Source: Haladaptatus halobius (GTDB lineage: Archaea > Halobacteriota > Halobacteria > Halobacteriales > Haladaptataceae). From it: a DNA stretch of 64,000 nt. Position numbers and translations under genes: made by a program. Shown piece after piece: positions 1-7,476 of this stretch (positions are counted from its first letter, which is position 1; each line of letters opens with the position of its first letter). The notes below the pieces were generated by a model. The model made no database searches, was not told the origin of the DNA, and saw nothing but the letters and a program-made list of their open reading frames with translations. The DNA is taken from positions 868,001 to 932,000 of the forward strand of contig NZ_CP085335.1 of NCBI RefSeq assembly GCF_020618475.1, written 5' to 3'.

Positions 1-81
1 GAACGTGCTCTCGATGGGCGTGAGGTCTTTCTCACGGAGCCACTCGCCGTGGTCGTGCTCGTCTTTTCGTTCGATACTCAT
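1..81 (-). CDS. Cytochrome b of the bc1-type complex, N-terminal end only
   Basis: Only the first 27 codons lie in the window; the gene runs off the left edge. The visible product starts MSIERKDEHDHGEWLREKDL, a charged cytoplasmic N-terminus. Its start codon lies one base after the Rieske stop codon, so the two are very likely co-transcribed. The identification rests mainly on position: in haloarchaea the Rieske gene is normally followed by cytochrome b. No haem-binding segment is visible here. Confidence 0.6.
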   Translation of the reverse strand, partial: MSIERKDEHDHGEWLREKDLTPIESTF

Positions 82-82
82 T

Positions 83-928
83 TTACTCGTCCTCCGGCCG
101 TGGCAGCGCCACGAACGATTCCTCGATGATGCTGAAGGGGTCGTACACCGACTGGTGGCACGGGCAGTAGATTTCATCCGCCGCGCCGAACTTCGCGGAT
201 CCGGCGATGCCTTTGAACGAGGGCACGCAACAGAAGTGCGTACATTTGTTCAGATGGGCGATGAATCCTTTTTGGGTGGTCGCTTTGAGCCACTCGCTGT
301 TGTTCGCTATCTCTTCGACGTTCGTGCTTCGAATCACTTCGACAGTCAGCGTCTGGCTCGCGGGCACGTCCTGTGAGCGCCACGTCACGCTCGCCGGCTT
401 CCCTAAACCGGACTTACCGATTCCGTTGCCCCACGTTTTGTAGTCGCTGAAGTCATCGACGTGGACTTTGTTGCCGGGTTTGACCTCGCTAGATTGCCAA
501 TCGTACCCGCCTTCCTTGTATCGGAAGTAGTTGTCCATGTCGGCCTCTGGGTCGACACCCTTGTACGTCTGGACGCCGCAGTACTGGAACCACTCCACGG
601 AGTATGTGAGACCCGCGATCTTTGTCTCGGCGACCGTCACTTCTCGTCCCTGCACCGTCTTCGTCTCGGGTTTTGGGAACAACCCTTTCAGATATCCTTC
701 GCCGTCGATTTCGATCGGAATCTGGGGCATCCCACGCGGTGCGGGGCCGTCCGTGTTTTCCACGCCCATGAACTTCGTGATACCGCCACCTTCGCCGGTC
801 GGAGACGTAGCCGTCTTGAGCGCGGCGGCCGTGGCGGTGCCGAGGCCTGCGAGCGTCGCGCTTCCGACGACGCCTTTGACGAAACGGCGGCGACCTGTGC
901 TTTCCGGATATTTGTCGTCTTCTGCCAT
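83..928 (-). CDS. Rieske [2Fe-2S] protein of menaquinol:halocyanin/cytochrome bc complex
   Basis: This 281-residue protein carries the high-potential [2Fe-2S] cluster of a bc1-type complex and passes electrons from menaquinol to a mobile carrier outside the membrane. The N-terminus has a twin-arginine motif (GRRRFVKG, residues 12-19) followed by a hydrophobic stretch that would serve as Tat signal and anchor. Near the C-terminus are both Rieske boxes: CTHFCC (C229, H231 as ligands, C234 for the disulfide) and CPCH (C255, H258 as ligands, C257 for the disulfide). It is followed at once by cytochrome b and preceded three bases upstream by a small membrane protein, then halocyanin. The long N-terminal half is typical of haloarchaeal versions. 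Confidence 0.93.
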   Translation of the reverse strand: MAEDDKYPESTGRRRFVKGVVGSATLAGLGTATAAALKTATSPTGEGGGITKFMGVENTDGPAPRGMPQIPIEIDGEGYLKGLFPKPETKTVQGREVTVAETKIAGLTYSVEWFQYCGVQTYKGVDPEADMDNYFRYKEGGYDWQSSEVKPGNKVHVDDFSDYKTWGNGIGKSGLGKPASVTWRSQDVPASQTLTVEVIRSTNVEEIANNSEWLKATTQKGFIAHLNKCTHFCCVPSFKGIAGSAKFGAADEIYCPCHQSVYDPFSIIEESFVALPRPEDE

Positions 929-931
929 TGT

Positions 932-1318
932 TTATCGTTTGTAGTAGGGGTACACTGCTCGTTTGAAATGATCCCACGCGTCACCGAACGACTCGGTTCC
1001 GTACTGTTCTTCTTCGCGCACGTAGAGGTCTTCCCACTTGCGCCGACGCTTCTTGACGATCATCACATCGGGGAGGAACTCCTTTCGGTACAGCATGAGA
1101 ACGAATGCGAGGTCGATGAAGATGACGGCGAGGATGCCGCCGAGGTACATGTTGCCGACCTCCGAGAGACCCCAGCCGTTGAGTAGGCCGTAGGTGAACA
1201 GGCCGACGAACACGACCTCGATGATCGTCAACAGGACGATGGCGATGGCTGCGGTCGTGCTCTCGCGGGCCGGTTCGTATCGGTGAATGTCGCCGTAGGT
1301 GCTTCCTGACGATGACAT
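932..1318 (-). CDS. Small two-helix membrane protein of the bc complex cluster
   Basis: The 128-residue product has two hydrophobic segments (about residues 23-46 and 57-78) and a basic, aromatic C-terminal tail (KKRRRKWEDLYV, then ending YPYYKR). I recognise it as a haloarchaeal family found between halocyanin and Rieske genes (remembered as DUF7318), with no known enzymatic function. Its start abuts the halocyanin stop codon and its stop lies three bases before the Rieske start, so all are probably one transcript. A role as accessory or assembly subunit of the bc complex is inferred from this position. Confidence 0.75.
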   Translation of the reverse strand: MSSSGSTYGDIHRYEPARESTTAAIAIVLLTIIEVVFVGLFTYGLLNGWGLSEVGNMYLGGILAVIFIDLAFVLMLYRKEFLPDVMIVKKRRRKWEDLYVREEEQYGTESFGDAWDHFKRAVYPYYKR

Positions 1319-2017
1319 CTATCTGTTCCCTCCGCTGGTGTGTGCGGACTCGCCGTACTTCAGGAAGAAGAACGTGTAGATGATCGAGACGACCATCATC
1401 AGAATCGTCGCGATTCCGACGTAGTGCGCCTGAAACGGCACGCCCATCTCTTCGGGGTCTGCTTCCTCGGCGGCACCGCCGCCACCGCCGCCACCGCCGC
1501 CGACCTGGAGCGTCCCGGTCATACCGGCGGACTTGTGCGGCTGGCAGAAGTACTCGTACGTACCGGGCGTGTCGAACGTGTGCGAGTAGGTGTGACCCGA
1601 ATCGTACGTCTTGCTCGGTGCGCCCGGCGTTCCCTTCCAACTCGACCCGCTGGGTTGGCTCTCGGGGACGACGTTGTGGGTGTTCGACTCCCAGACCCAC
1701 TTCACCGTCGTCCCTGGCGGAATCGACAGTTCGGACGGTTCGAACGTCAGGTTTCCGCCGGGGCCGACCTTCACCGTCTTCGTGGGGCCGCCACCGCCGC
1801 CGCCGCCACCGCCACCGCCTTGTGATTTGTTCCCGCTAGACTGGTTGCCACTCGACTGGTTGCCACCGCCCGACGTCTGGTTTCCGCCAGACCCGTTCCC
1901 GCCGGACTGGTTTCCACCTCCCGACGTGGTCGTCTGCTGCGCACCAGCGGGTGCCGCCGCCGCGGCAGTTCCGCCAGCAACGCCGCTGGCCGCCAGTAGA
2001 AAGTCCCGCCTCTTCAT
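1319..2017 (-). CDS. Halocyanin, membrane-anchored blue copper protein
   Basis: This 232-residue protein begins with a Tat signal (MKRRDFLLAAS), followed by a Gly/Ser/Asn/Gln-rich linker of about 60 residues ending in a run of glycines. A plastocyanin-like domain follows. Copper ligands are visible: His about 114 (THNVVP), Cys about 158, His about 161 and Met about 166 in YFCQPHKSAGM. A second Gly run leads to a C-terminal transmembrane helix (about 200-222). It would accept electrons from the Rieske protein at the outer membrane face. It is the first gene of the cluster, with a TATA-like box (2043-2050) about 26 bases upstream of the start, consistent with a leaderless transcript. Confidence 0.92.
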   Translation of the reverse strand: MKRRDFLLAASGVAGGTAAAAAPAGAQQTTTSGGGNQSGGNGSGGNQTSGGGNQSSGNQSSGNKSQGGGGGGGGGGGPTKTVKVGPGGNLTFEPSELSIPPGTTVKWVWESNTHNVVPESQPSGSSWKGTPGAPSKTYDSGHTYSHTFDTPGTYEYFCQPHKSAGMTGTLQVGGGGGGGGGAAEEADPEEMGVPFQAHYVGIATILMMVVSIIYTFFFLKYGESAHTSGGNR

Positions 2018-2042
2018 ACACGTGTTTCTCAGGATGGGACTT

Positions 2043-2050
2043 GCTTAAAG
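2043..2050 (-). promoter_or_regulatory. TATA-like box of the halocyanin/bc complex cluster
   Basis: The minus strand reads CTTTAAGC here, 26-33 bases before the halocyanin ATG. That spacing fits a leaderless haloarchaeal transcript. Confidence 0.5.
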
Positions 2051-2105
2051 CCACCGATGCCGTTGGATTGCCGGCATCGACGGCCTCGGAACTCCTCCCG
2101 TCCGT

Positions 2106-2894
2106 TCAGTCGTCCTGCTCGTTCTCGTCTAGCGGGAGGAAGTCGGGTCGTTCGCCCGACTCGACACCGGCAGACCGGAGCCGATTTCGATACTCTTCCG
2201 AGCGGAACCTATCCGAAAGGCGAGCGTTCGCCACGAGGAGCAGGACGAACAGCCCGAAGACGAGGAAGCCGCCTCCGACGATGGCGAGGAGCGCAGCCGC
2301 GTTTCGCACGTTCTCCGGAACGCCGAGAACTCGGAGCGTGACGAGCAGCCAGCCGAGCAGCAGACCGATTCCGGCGAGGATGTGGATGACCGCGATAGCC
2401 TGCATCAGTTTGTTCCCCAACTCGCCGCTCCCCTCCGGAACCTCGTGCGGTTGCGGCAGTTGGTCGCTGTCGGGCATCTCCGGTACGTCGTACTCCTCCA
2501 TCGACGCTAGTGCCACCGTCGGTTTCACGTCGCGGAGCACCGTTCCGCGTCCTTCGACGCTCCCGTCGGGGTAAACGATGGCGTAGCCCTCGTCGGAGTA
2601 CGCGACCAGTTGTGGCTCGCCGTCGCGGGTGATGCGCTCGACGACGGCGAACACTTCGCGGACGGCGATTCGGTGTTTCAGGTCGGCCTCGACTCGATCG
2701 AGCAGGTCGCGTCCCGTTATCCACGCGTCCGGGTCGAACGCGACTTCCCACTCTTCGAGCGACATCTCCGCCATGTCCTCGGGGCCGAAGTTCTCGAAAT
2801 CGTACTTCTCTTCGACCTCGCGGCGGAGTTCCTCGCGGGATTTCTCCGGCACATCGTCGTCTGCGCCTTGCGTCCCACTGTCGGAGTCGGCCAT
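2106..2894 (-). CDS. Acidic two-helix membrane protein linked to the bc complex cluster
   Basis: The 262-residue product has a highly acidic soluble N-terminal part (about residues 1-150, containing ENFGPEDMAEMSLEEWEVAF) and two transmembrane helices (about 163-190 and 198-222) before a short charged tail. I recognise it as a haloarchaeal-only conserved family that accompanies the Rieske/halocyanin cluster (remembered as DUF7319). No catalytic motif is visible. It lies upstream of halocyanin on the same strand with an 88-base gap, so it may be transcribed separately. A structural or assembly role in the respiratory complex is inference from position. Confidence 0.65.
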   Translation of the reverse strand: MADSDSGTQGADDDVPEKSREELRREVEEKYDFENFGPEDMAEMSLEEWEVAFDPDAWITGRDLLDRVEADLKHRIAVREVFAVVERITRDGEPQLVAYSDEGYAIVYPDGSVEGRGTVLRDVKPTVALASMEEYDVPEMPDSDQLPQPHEVPEGSGELGNKLMQAIAVIHILAGIGLLLGWLLVTLRVLGVPENVRNAAALLAIVGGGFLVFGLFVLLLVANARLSDRFRSEEYRNRLRSAGVESGERPDFLPLDENEQDD

Positions 2895-2983
2895 TATCCG
2901 GAAGTTACGCTTCGACGGCTAAACATCTTCTGTCCTGCCGGGCGTTTCGCACGCTTTAACGCTCCGCGCTCTAACCACCGAAT

Positions 2984-3469
2984 ATGGTCAGCGACGCGGC
3001 GATTGCGACGGCGGTCGCGGTAGTCGTGACGGTGAGTTTTCCGTTCTATCTCTACGGCGCGTGGGTGATCATCGAATCGGAGACGGTGACGTGGGACGTG
3101 CTCACCTATCACCTGAAGTTCATCCTCGTCGGACTGCTGCTTACGACGATTCCGGTTCTCGGGTGGATGGCCCCGCGCCTCTTGGATCAGTTGGGCGGTC
3201 TCGCCGCGGTACACGTCTTTCTCGGTCTGCAAGCCTACGCAATGTTGGTGCTCGCGCTCACGGGAATCGTCAGGATCTTTCAGGTGAAGCGCGCCCACGA
3301 CCTGTACGGCAACCCGCGAGACGACGTGGATATCAGCGAACTCCACGAGAACATGGATTCGTGGCGCAGGCGGCTGCGCGTCGGCGTCGCAGGCTACGTC
3401 CTCTTCTGGCTGTTCGCGTGGGTGCTCGGGATGATTCGGTTCCTCATCAAGTACACCGATTACTTCTAA
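2984..3469 (+). CDS. Four-helix membrane protein divergent from the bc cluster
   Basis: The 161-residue product has four hydrophobic helices (about 5-27, 43-62, 73-95 and 133-152). His residues lie in or next to helices (YHLKFI, AVHVFLGLQ), which would suit haem binding, but no diagnostic motif is present. It diverges from the membrane protein upstream with an 89-base gap. I remember it as another haloarchaeal family that stays beside the bc complex genes (DUF7321). Its function is unknown. It ends 18 bases before the convergent stop of endonuclease III. Confidence 0.65.
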   Translation: MVSDAAIATAVAVVVTVSFPFYLYGAWVIIESETVTWDVLTYHLKFILVGLLLTTIPVLGWMAPRLLDQLGGLAAVHVFLGLQAYAMLVLALTGIVRIFQVKRAHDLYGNPRDDVDISELHENMDSWRRRLRVGVAGYVLFWLFAWVLGMIRFLIKYTDYF

Positions 3470-3487
3470 CCGCTTCCCGTCGACTTC

Positions 3488-4174
3488 TCAGTCCCACGTC
3501 TCGCCGCTAGCGAGGTCGATCTTATGGTCGAGTTGTGATGACGGGCAGACATCCTCGACGATGCAGTCGTCGCAGTCGGGATTCCGGGCCGTGCAGGTCG
3601 CCCGTCCATGGCTGATGAACAGGTGGGTCAACTGCTGCCAGTCTTCCTCGGGGACGAACGTCATCAGATCGGATTCGATGGTCTTCGGACGCTCCTCTTC
3701 CGTCAGTCCCAGTCGCCGCGATAACCGCCGGACGTGCGTGTCCACGACGATTCCTTCCACCGTGTCGTGACCGTGCTGGAGCACGACGTTCGCCGTCTTC
3801 CGCCCGACGCCCTTCAGGTCGGTGAGTTCGCTCATGGTGTCCGGAACTTTCCCGTCGTGTTCCTCCACGATGGTTCGGCAGGAGCTTTTGATCCACTTCG
3901 CCTTGTTGCGGTGGTAGTTGATGGAACTAAGGTCGTCGTCGAGTTCGTCCACGTCTGCGTTCGCGTAGTCCTCCGGCGACTGGTACTTCTCGAAGAGATG
4001 TTCGGTCTCCTTGTTCACGCGCTCGTCGGTACACTGCGCCGAGAGCATCACCGCGATGAGCAGTTCGAGGCGATTCGTGAAGTTGAGCGAGATGGTCGCG
4101 TCCGGGTACTCGTCGTTGAGTCGATCCAGAACTTCGTCCAACTGTTCTTCTCGCATCTCCAGTGGGTCGCCCAT
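3488..4174 (-). CDS. nth: Endonuclease III, base-excision DNA glycosylase/AP lyase
   Basis: This 228-residue enzyme removes oxidised pyrimidines from DNA and nicks the resulting abasic site. The helix-hairpin-helix motif LKGVGRKTANVVL contains the catalytic Lys, and VVDTHVRRLSRRLG contains the catalytic Asp. The C-terminus has the four cysteines of the [4Fe-4S] cluster spaced C-X6-C-X2-C-X5-C (CTARNPDCDDCIVEDVC). Length is normal for archaeal Nth. An alternative start six codons in (MREEQLDE) cannot be excluded. Neighbours are unrelated and the gene appears to be transcribed alone. Confidence 0.95.
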   Translation of the reverse strand: MGDPLEMREEQLDEVLDRLNDEYPDATISLNFTNRLELLIAVMLSAQCTDERVNKETEHLFEKYQSPEDYANADVDELDDDLSSINYHRNKAKWIKSSCRTIVEEHDGKVPDTMSELTDLKGVGRKTANVVLQHGHDTVEGIVVDTHVRRLSRRLGLTEEERPKTIESDLMTFVPEEDWQQLTHLFISHGRATCTARNPDCDDCIVEDVCPSSQLDHKIDLASGETWD

Positions 4175-4255
4175 ACCGGAGGTATGGCTGGACAGGGTTT
4201 CAGTAATTCGATATTCTCGGCGGTGGGAAGGTGGATTCGGTCGACTCGTATTTTT

Positions 4256-5560
4256 CTAATCCCCTGCAACTGCGTCGACACACTCCCCCGGCGCGGGGTC
4301 GGTGCTGTAGAGGACGACGAAGACGGCGGACGACACGACGATGAACGCCGCGGCGAACCAGAACGCCACGAACACGTTCGTCGCGTCCCAGATGGCTCCG
4401 ATGAACACCGGCCCGCCGACCTGCCCGACCTTCCACGCGATAGACCGCAGAGAGAGACTGGAGGCCACCGCATCGAACTGCTCGCCCTCCGCCACGAACA
4501 GCGACATGCTCGCCGGGAGTCGGAGGCTATCGCCGATTCCGAGCACCGCGTAGGCCGCGAAGAGGACGAAGAACGCGCCGGGGAGCGCCATCTCTCCGCC
4601 GAAGGCGCTGACGGTCGTATCGGGGATGTAGTGGTGGGCTACGCCAGCGACCGGGATGAGTGCAGTCCCGAGCGCGTACACGAGCGCGCCCGCGAGGATG
4701 AACCTGTGGGTGCCGTCCACGCGGTCGGTCCAATTGCCGACCTTCCCCTGCGTCAGCGACTTGGTCAGCTTTCCCCCGGCCATGATACCGCCGACGACGA
4801 ACGGGTTGATGCCGAACTCCGTGTGGGCGTATATCGGGAGGAACGTGATGACCGCCATCTTCCCGACGCTGAACGAGAGGCGGAAGAACACGAGCGCCTT
4901 GATGGCCGAGCGGTCGAGGAGCGTTTGGATGGTCTCGCGCCCGCTCGTCTCGTCGGCGTCTTTCCGCCCGCCGGGGTTGTCCCGGAGGAAGAGGAGCACC
5001 GCGACGAACGCCCCGATGGTGATGACGGAGAGCACGATGTACGTGAGCCTGAAACCGTAGAGGTAGAGCAGGAGTCCGCCGAAGACGTCGCCGACGAGGC
5101 TGGAGAGCGCGCCGACCTGATTATACGTGCCGATCCACAACCCCCGCGAGCCGTCCTCGCTGATTTCCCCGACGACGGTCATCCCGGTGAGCCAGAGGAT
5201 GCTCGCGCCGGTTCCCTGTAGAATCCGGACGAGGATGACGTGTTCGACGCTCTCGACGAACATGAAACCGATGAAGACGGCGACGTTGAGCAGCAGACCG
5301 ACGAGCAGGATGCGCTTCGAGTTTCGCGTGTCGATGTACCGCCCGAGCGGGAGGACGATGAAGAGTTGTACCACCGCGAACGCCGTACCGAACAACCCTT
5401 CGACGGTGCTCGTCGTGTGGAACATGTCGGCGTACAGCGCCAGCGCGATGAGGATGGTCGAGTACGCCTGACTCCGGGCGAACGCGGTGCTCGCCAGCGC
5501 GACGAACTCCCGGTTTTCGAACAGACGGAGCGAACTTCCGCTACTCGACTCTCCCGCCAC
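4256..5560 (-). CDS. Major facilitator superfamily transporter
   Basis: The 434-residue protein has about 12 hydrophobic segments in two halves joined by a polar loop (DNPGGRKDADETSGRE). The loop between helices 2 and 3 contains LGRYIDTRNSKRILLVG, the MFS signature region. The substrate cannot be told from sequence. The open frame continues upstream into the next gene, but the GTG at 5560 is preferred because it follows a TATA-like box (CTTATACTT, 5587-5595) by about 27 bases and the extra residues upstream are low-complexity and unlike MFS proteins. It stands alone, between nth and a small Gly/Met-rich protein. Confidence 0.85.
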   Translation of the reverse strand: MAGESSSGSSLRLFENREFVALASTAFARSQAYSTILIALALYADMFHTTSTVEGLFGTAFAVVQLFIVLPLGRYIDTRNSKRILLVGLLLNVAVFIGFMFVESVEHVILVRILQGTGASILWLTGMTVVGEISEDGSRGLWIGTYNQVGALSSLVGDVFGGLLLYLYGFRLTYIVLSVITIGAFVAVLLFLRDNPGGRKDADETSGRETIQTLLDRSAIKALVFFRLSFSVGKMAVITFLPIYAHTEFGINPFVVGGIMAGGKLTKSLTQGKVGNWTDRVDGTHRFILAGALVYALGTALIPVAGVAHHYIPDTTVSAFGGEMALPGAFFVLFAAYAVLGIGDSLRLPASMSLFVAEGEQFDAVASSLSLRSIAWKVGQVGGPVFIGAIWDATNVFVAFWFAAAFIVVSSAVFVVLYSTDPAPGECVDAVAGD

Positions 5561-5586
5561 TGTTACGAATCGAAATAGGGGGTGTG

Positions 5587-5595
5587 AAGTATAAG
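5587..5595 (-). promoter_or_regulatory. TATA-like box of the MFS gene
   Basis: The minus strand reads CTTATACTT, 27 bases before the proposed GTG start. It supports the short version of the transporter. Confidence 0.5.
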
Positions 5596-5639
5596 AATCT
5601 CCGTTTTCGTCTACGAATTGCCGAAAGATGAGTGACAGT

Positions 5640-5999
5640 TCAGTCTTCGAGCGCGTCCGCGATACGCTGGAGCTGACGGGTGGCGTCGCGGACTTCGTCC
5701 CGAAGCTGTCGAACCTCACGGACGAGTTCCTCGTTGCCGCCGGATTCGCCGCCCGGACCGCCGCCCATCGAACCGGGGCCGCCACCCATCATGCCGCCCA
5801 TCATTTGGGCGAAGGGGTTGCCGCCCATGCCGCCGGGGCCGCCGCCTCCTCCGGGGCCGCCGCCGCCGAGCGCCTCCTTCAGTCGCTCGTCGCGGTCTTC
5901 GTCGCCTTCTTCCGCGCGTTTCTCCCGGATCTCCTCGACTCGCTCTCGGAATGATTTCTCTTCGTCGTCGCCGTTCTCGTTCGGTTCTTCGTCTGGCAT
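5640..5999 (-). CDS. Small acidic protein with Gly/Met-rich centre and coiled-coil C-terminus
   Basis: The 119-residue product has three parts: an acidic, Glu/Arg-rich helical N-terminus (about 1-45), a low-complexity centre of Gly with Met, Pro and Ser (about 46-85), and a C-terminal helix with heptad character (about 90-119, LVREVRQLRDEVRDATRQLQ) that may form a coiled coil. I do not recognise a functional family; similar small proteins occur in other haloarchaea. The high third-position GC in this frame and the clean coiled coil argue that it is real. Its function is unknown. Confidence 0.65.
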   Translation of the reverse strand: MPDEEPNENGDDEEKSFRERVEEIREKRAEEGDEDRDERLKEALGGGGPGGGGGPGGMGGNPFAQMMGGMMGGGPGSMGGGPGGESGGNEELVREVRQLRDEVRDATRQLQRIADALED

Positions 6000-6277
6000 A
6001 CGTTCGAGTTCTCTCGCCCGCCCGAAAAGAGTTGTGTCCCACGCTGGCGCGAGTAGGCCGACGATTCTTCCCGACGAGGCCTTCGAACGAGACCTTATCC
6101 CCGAGAACCGGTCGTTACCGCGGAATCATCCCCGACGAAACGGCCATATCGGAATTCGCTCTCCGGACAATCGTACCCCATACTCGGTCGCGCTCGACTC
6201 ACCTCGCGTTACAGACGGTAAACGATGGAAACGGTTGGCGGGGTTAAAATTCGTCCGCGGCGACAGTGGAACGACGG

Positions 6278-6634
6278 ATGCCCCGTAGTTCTGTCGGTTC
6301 GGTGCTTGCTAGCCTGTCCGAGCGTCGCAACCGCTACGTGCTCTACTCGCTCGCACGGCACGCCGGAACCGCGCCGATGGAATTGGAGGTGCTCGCAAGA
6401 GAGGTCGCCGCGTGGGAGCGGGACGTGTCGTCCGAATCGGTGTCCGACGAGGCGTTCGAAGCGGTGCTCGCCGACCTCTCGCGGACTCGCCTCCCCACGC
6501 TCTCCCGTCGCGATCTGGTCGAGTACGACCCGCTCAGCGGTCTGGTCGGGCGGCCGCGATACAGCGTTCCCGCGGAGGCGCTCGTCGACCTCTTGGCGCG
6601 AACCGAACTCGCGTCCCAATTCTGTAACGCTTAA
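6278..6634 (+). CDS. Winged-helix-like DNA-binding protein (DUF7344-type)
   Basis: The 118-residue product resembles a common haloarchaeal family of small putative transcription regulators. It starts with a segment like SVGSVLASLSERRNRYVLYS, followed by helices with AREVAAWERD and a wing-like part with YDPLSGLVGRPRYSV. The ATG at 6278 is preferred over an upstream GTG (6266) because an A/T-rich box (GTTAAAAT, 6243-6250) lies 28 bases before it, which fits a leaderless transcript. It sits 26 bases upstream of grpE on the same strand. Whether it regulates the chaperone genes is untested inference. Confidence 0.7.
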   Translation: MPRSSVGSVLASLSERRNRYVLYSLARHAGTAPMELEVLAREVAAWERDVSSESVSDEAFEAVLADLSRTRLPTLSRRDLVEYDPLSGLVGRPRYSVPAEALVDLLARTELASQFCNA

Positions 6635-6660
6635 ACGCACGCAGGGATTTTCGACTACGT

Positions 6661-7290
6661 ATGACCGAGGAAGAGGCCGCCCAGACGGCGGACGAGGAAC
6701 AGGCCGAACAGGACGCGGAGGAAGACGTGCTCGGCCCGGAAGGAACCGGCCTCGTCGCGCGCGTCGCCGTGGCCGACGAGAGCCTCGCCGCCGACGTGGA
6801 AGAGCGCCTCGTCGCCGCGGAATCGGAGCGACGGGAACTGGAAGCGGAAGTCGACGACCTCAGAACGCGACTGAAACGAAAGCAGGCCGACTTCCAGAAC
6901 TACAAGAAACGGGCGAAAAAGCGCCAAGAACGGCTCGAAAAGCGCGCGACCGAGGACCTCGTTCAGCGACTCATCGACGTGCGAGACAACCTGCGACGCG
7001 CCGTCGAAGAGGAACACGAGAACGTCGAGAGTCTCCGCGAGGGGGTCGAACTCACGCTGAAGGAACTCGACCGCGTGTTCGAGGACGAGAACGTCACCGA
7101 GATACGCCCCGACCCCGGCGAGGAGGTCGACCCCCAACGCCACGAGGTGATGCTCCGAGTCGAGAGCGACCACCCCGAGGACACCATCGCCGAGGTGTAC
7201 CAGCCGGGATACGAGATGGCCGAGAAAGTCCTCCAGTCGGCGCAGGTCACGGTCAGCGACGGGAACGGTGACGAGGACGACGAAGAGTAG
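6661..7290 (+). CDS. grpE: GrpE, nucleotide exchange factor for DnaK
   Basis: GrpE releases ADP from DnaK so that the chaperone cycle can continue. The 209-residue product has an acidic tail (about 1-55), a long coiled coil (about 57-100, including RLKRKQADFQNYKKRAKKRQ), and the C-terminal beta domain with the family signature VYQPGYEMAEKVLQSAQVTV. It precedes dnaK by 186 bases on the same strand and dnaJ follows, the usual haloarchaeal order. An acidic C-terminus (DGNGDEDDEE) is expected for a halophile. Confidence 0.95.
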   Translation: MTEEEAAQTADEEQAEQDAEEDVLGPEGTGLVARVAVADESLAADVEERLVAAESERRELEAEVDDLRTRLKRKQADFQNYKKRAKKRQERLEKRATEDLVQRLIDVRDNLRRAVEEEHENVESLREGVELTLKELDRVFEDENVTEIRPDPGEEVDPQRHEVMLRVESDHPEDTIAEVYQPGYEMAEKVLQSAQVTVSDGNGDEDDEE

Positions 7291-7440
7291 TATGTCGGCT
7301 GATCGTCGTGGGCGCGCCGCCCGCGCGACCGAGTGGAGTATCGGTTCGTCATAAAGTTCCCGAATGTGAGCGACTACCGCACCACGAATCGCAAGCGGGC
7401 GCCGGGGCGTCACTCAGGGCCGAGCCGTGACATCTAGTAA

Positions 7441-7449
7441 CCTTTAACC
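7441..7449 (+). promoter_or_regulatory. TATA-like box of dnaK
   Basis: CCTTTAACC lies 28-36 bases upstream of the dnaK ATG. It suggests that dnaK has its own promoter, separate from grpE, with a leaderless or nearly leaderless mRNA. Confidence 0.5.
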
Positions 7450-7476
7450 GGCGCAAACGGGTAGGTTGGCCCAACA

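Noticed and set aside
1800..1830. Repeated Gly-codon runs in the halocyanin gene as a tandem DNA repeat of interest
   Set aside because: They encode ordinary Gly-rich linkers of this protein family.
3734..5221. A 495-codon plus-strand open frame across nth and the MFS gene
   Set aside because: It shows low-complexity Arg/Glu/Asp bias typical of antisense shadows.
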